Of a stretch of 64,000 bases of DNA, positions 62,020 through 64,000 are shown one piece after another. How positions within the stretch are numbered: position 1 is the stretch's first letter; every line of letters starts with the position of its first letter. The notes under the pieces were generated by a model. That model was given only the letters and a program-made list of their open reading frames with translations, ran no database searches and was not told the origin of the DNA. The DNA is from Nepenthes gracilis (lineage: Eukaryota; Streptophyta; Magnoliopsida; Caryophyllales; Nepenthaceae). The stretch is from contig BSYO01000023.1 of assembly GCA_033239525.1 (NCBI GenBank), forward strand, positions 14,083,304-14,147,303, in the 5' to 3' direction. A program made the translations under genes and the position numbers.

Positions 62020-62560
62020 ATACTCTAAGCCCAATATAGTCATAACTATGACTAAGATAACCACAGAACTTACACCCAATATAGAATGTATGTTTCTAGG
62101 GATACTCTAAGCCCACCAAAACTATCAATTGCTCCTCGAAAATTGGATCCCAATCAGCAATTAAATCAACCAAATTAGGCAATTAGGCATTAACCTCAAC
62201 ATTAGCACAAATACGAGCGAACCCTATTCTTGGCATAGCCATAGTATTGGAATTAATAAATAATGGGATGCCTACTGCACTAGCCGCATAGCTCAAACTC
62301 TTTGAGGACCAAAATCTCAAAGACAAGTTCTAGAAGCTGACTCAAATGAAAACTCTCTTATGCTCCTCTTTCTAAGGCAATATCTCTCGCTTCCACAACC
62401 TTGGAAAAATAGGCATGCCTGCCAATGACAAGGTTCATCCTTACCCACAATCCTCCAATTAGCATTATTTGAGAATTTGAATAAAAGGAACCCCTGCGAA
62501 TTAGAAAAGCACCTAGGAGAGATCAAAATCACCTTATAATTTTCCTAATAGAATTAACTA
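62020..62560 (-). mobile_element. LINE ORF1 remnant (DUF4283 / CCHC-type region)
   Basis: Minus-strand pieces in several frames read FWSSKSLSYAASAVGIPLF (about 62280), then MAMPRIGFARICANVEVNA, then EQLIVLVGLEYP and a knuckle-like CKFCGYLSHSYDYIG near 62050. This is the usual order in the nucleic-acid-binding ORF1 of plant L1 elements: DUF4283, then a YARVCVEV-type strand, then a zinc knuckle. Stops and frameshifts throughout. Confidence 0.5.
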
Positions 62561-64000
62561 CTAAAAAAATCATCATTTTTCCTAAAAAGTAACCAACGAG
62601 CGTCTAATCCCCCGCCTTTTAGTCCCTTCTACCACCACCAATGCGGAGGGGCAATAACCACCTGACTCTTGATCATTAAGAAAGGATAAAATTTCATCTG
62701 TGAATAAGGCAAAAAGAGTTAGCCAACTATTGTGTCAACCCAACTTCTAGGCAAAGAAACACTCACACCGCCGAGTTTTTGCTAAAGCGCCCTCCTATCC
62801 TTCAAGCCAGGCCCTAAACCACCCCAAATTAACCCATCAATCGGAGAATTGAAATCAGCCAAAGGGAACTTATTCCGAAGATAACTATACAATGAGTTCA
62901 CACCACCATTTTTCAGAATCACTGAAATATTATTAGAAACTTCAATGCTATTTGAAATAAGGGTCTTAATCTTCGACAATAAGTCAACATTATCATTCGA
63001 AAGCAAATCTAAACTAAAAGTATTGAGGACTCTAGAAAGACTAACTAAATTTCCAATACAATACGATAAATTTTAAAGATCAAAAGGAAGAGGAAAAGAA
63101 AAGGAAATGAAAAAAAAGGGAATGGGTGGGGAATGGCACACACAGAGGAGAAGATATCAAAGAAGGCTAGACCGACATGGACAAGTCAGGGAAGGCTACT
63201 AACAATCCCATTGGCCAAGCCAAGAGAGAGCAATGGGAAACAAGGTTCTTGGGTCATTCTTGAGGGGAGAGAGATGCCAAGGCTCCAAAATTAAGCTATT
63301 AAAATTTCTTTCATCGATGAAGTATTAAATTTTAACAATAAGTTTGTAAAAATATTGACCCATTGAGCTTTATTACTGGTACAACTTTATTACATTCATT
63401 ATCTCAAAATGCTGATGTCATCCTTAAAAAACTTCTTTCGTCATCTCTTCCCTCCTTTTCTCTTTCTCTCTCTGCTATTGTCTCCTCCATTTTACAAATC
63501 AGATAGTGTTCCTTAATAGTATTGGGGTTTGATTAAAACAAGAACAATCCAGTACAGTAGAATAAAATTTAAATTTTTAGTCAAATATCAACCACCAAAT
63601 TTGAATATAAGGAACATAATAATGTACAATATTTTTAACGTAGAAAACTCTTTTCAATTAAGAAAAAAATTACATAATAAATTTTAAACAAATCCACTAA
63701 AATAATAGGTCAATTATAAATAACCTTCTTCAAAATCTTTTTACTACAATCTTGAAAGAAGAATAATTGATTATAACTATGTTAATATATTCAACAACTT
63801 ACAAGAGAAAGTACAATGAGAAATTAGAACAATCAAACGAAATGCATCTTAAAAAATCACTTTAGAATAATGTTCTCGATCTTAACAAAGAACTAAACTC
63901 AAATCGGATCTCCTCATTTTTTCTCTTTTTCTCTCTCTTCATACGGCACTTTTTGTATGAAAAAATAATTTCGGATACCCTAAAATCATGTCATGCACAA
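62561..64000. other. No gene seen
   Basis: AT-rich sequence with a poly-purine stretch near 63080-63130. A minus frame at 62782-63006 has a typical LINE-like composition but no recognisable domain. Confidence 0.45.

Overview
This window is nuclear plant DNA, most likely from a woody dicot or a related flowering plant with a repeat-rich genome. The evidence is AT-rich spacers, GT-AG introns of up to about 7 kb, plant-specific proteins (plastid pyruvate dehydrogenase E2, STOP1, PS1, BPS1-like) and abundant LTR retrotransposons, LINEs and MITEs. There is no prokaryotic signature. One run of 100 Ns (43404-43503) marks an assembly gap.

Layout. (1) 1214-23457, minus strand: one 11-exon gene for a 610-residue J-domain protein with an RS-rich N-terminus, GP-containing motifs and a DUF3752-like C-terminus. 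Its introns hold most of the first 23 kb: a Copia gag remnant, two adjacent Harbinger/Tourist-like inverted-repeat elements with a long TTA microsatellite, and, in the 7.4-kb first intron, an LTR element carrying intronless pieces of two host genes (D-Ala-D-Ala ligase and vacuolar H+-pyrophosphatase). (2) 24.7-30.6 kb: LINE remnant, candidate solo LTR, AT-rich spacer. (3) 30661-31638: intronless BPS1-like gene. (4) 31879-43403: copy A of a segmental duplication, split by a decayed Copia element, with the last exons of a plastid PDH E2 gene running into the gap. (5) 43504-43923: C-terminus of a STOP1-like zinc-finger factor. (6) 45.4-48.6 kb: decayed PS1 (FHA/PIN) homologue. (7) 48.8-50.8 kb: truncated second Copia element. 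(8) 50840-57766: copy B of the duplication, continuing into the complete E2 gene (54805-59102). (9) 59.9-64 kb: solo LTR with a perfect target duplication, a second LTR-like sequence with a 48-50 bp minisatellite, and LINE ORF1 remains.

How it fits together. As I recall the Arabidopsis map, PS1, STOP1 and the E2 gene EMB3003 lie close together on chromosome 1 (At1g34355, At1g34370, At1g34430). Finding all three within 16 kb therefore suggests a conserved syntenic block broken up by retrotransposons and a local duplication. The most unusual item is the retroelement at 16605-21468, whose pol-sized interior is replaced by a fusion of two unrelated host coding sequences.

Exon boundaries were worked out by hand from splice sites, reading phase and remembered family sequence; no alignment or transcript was available. 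Family names rest on motif recognition.
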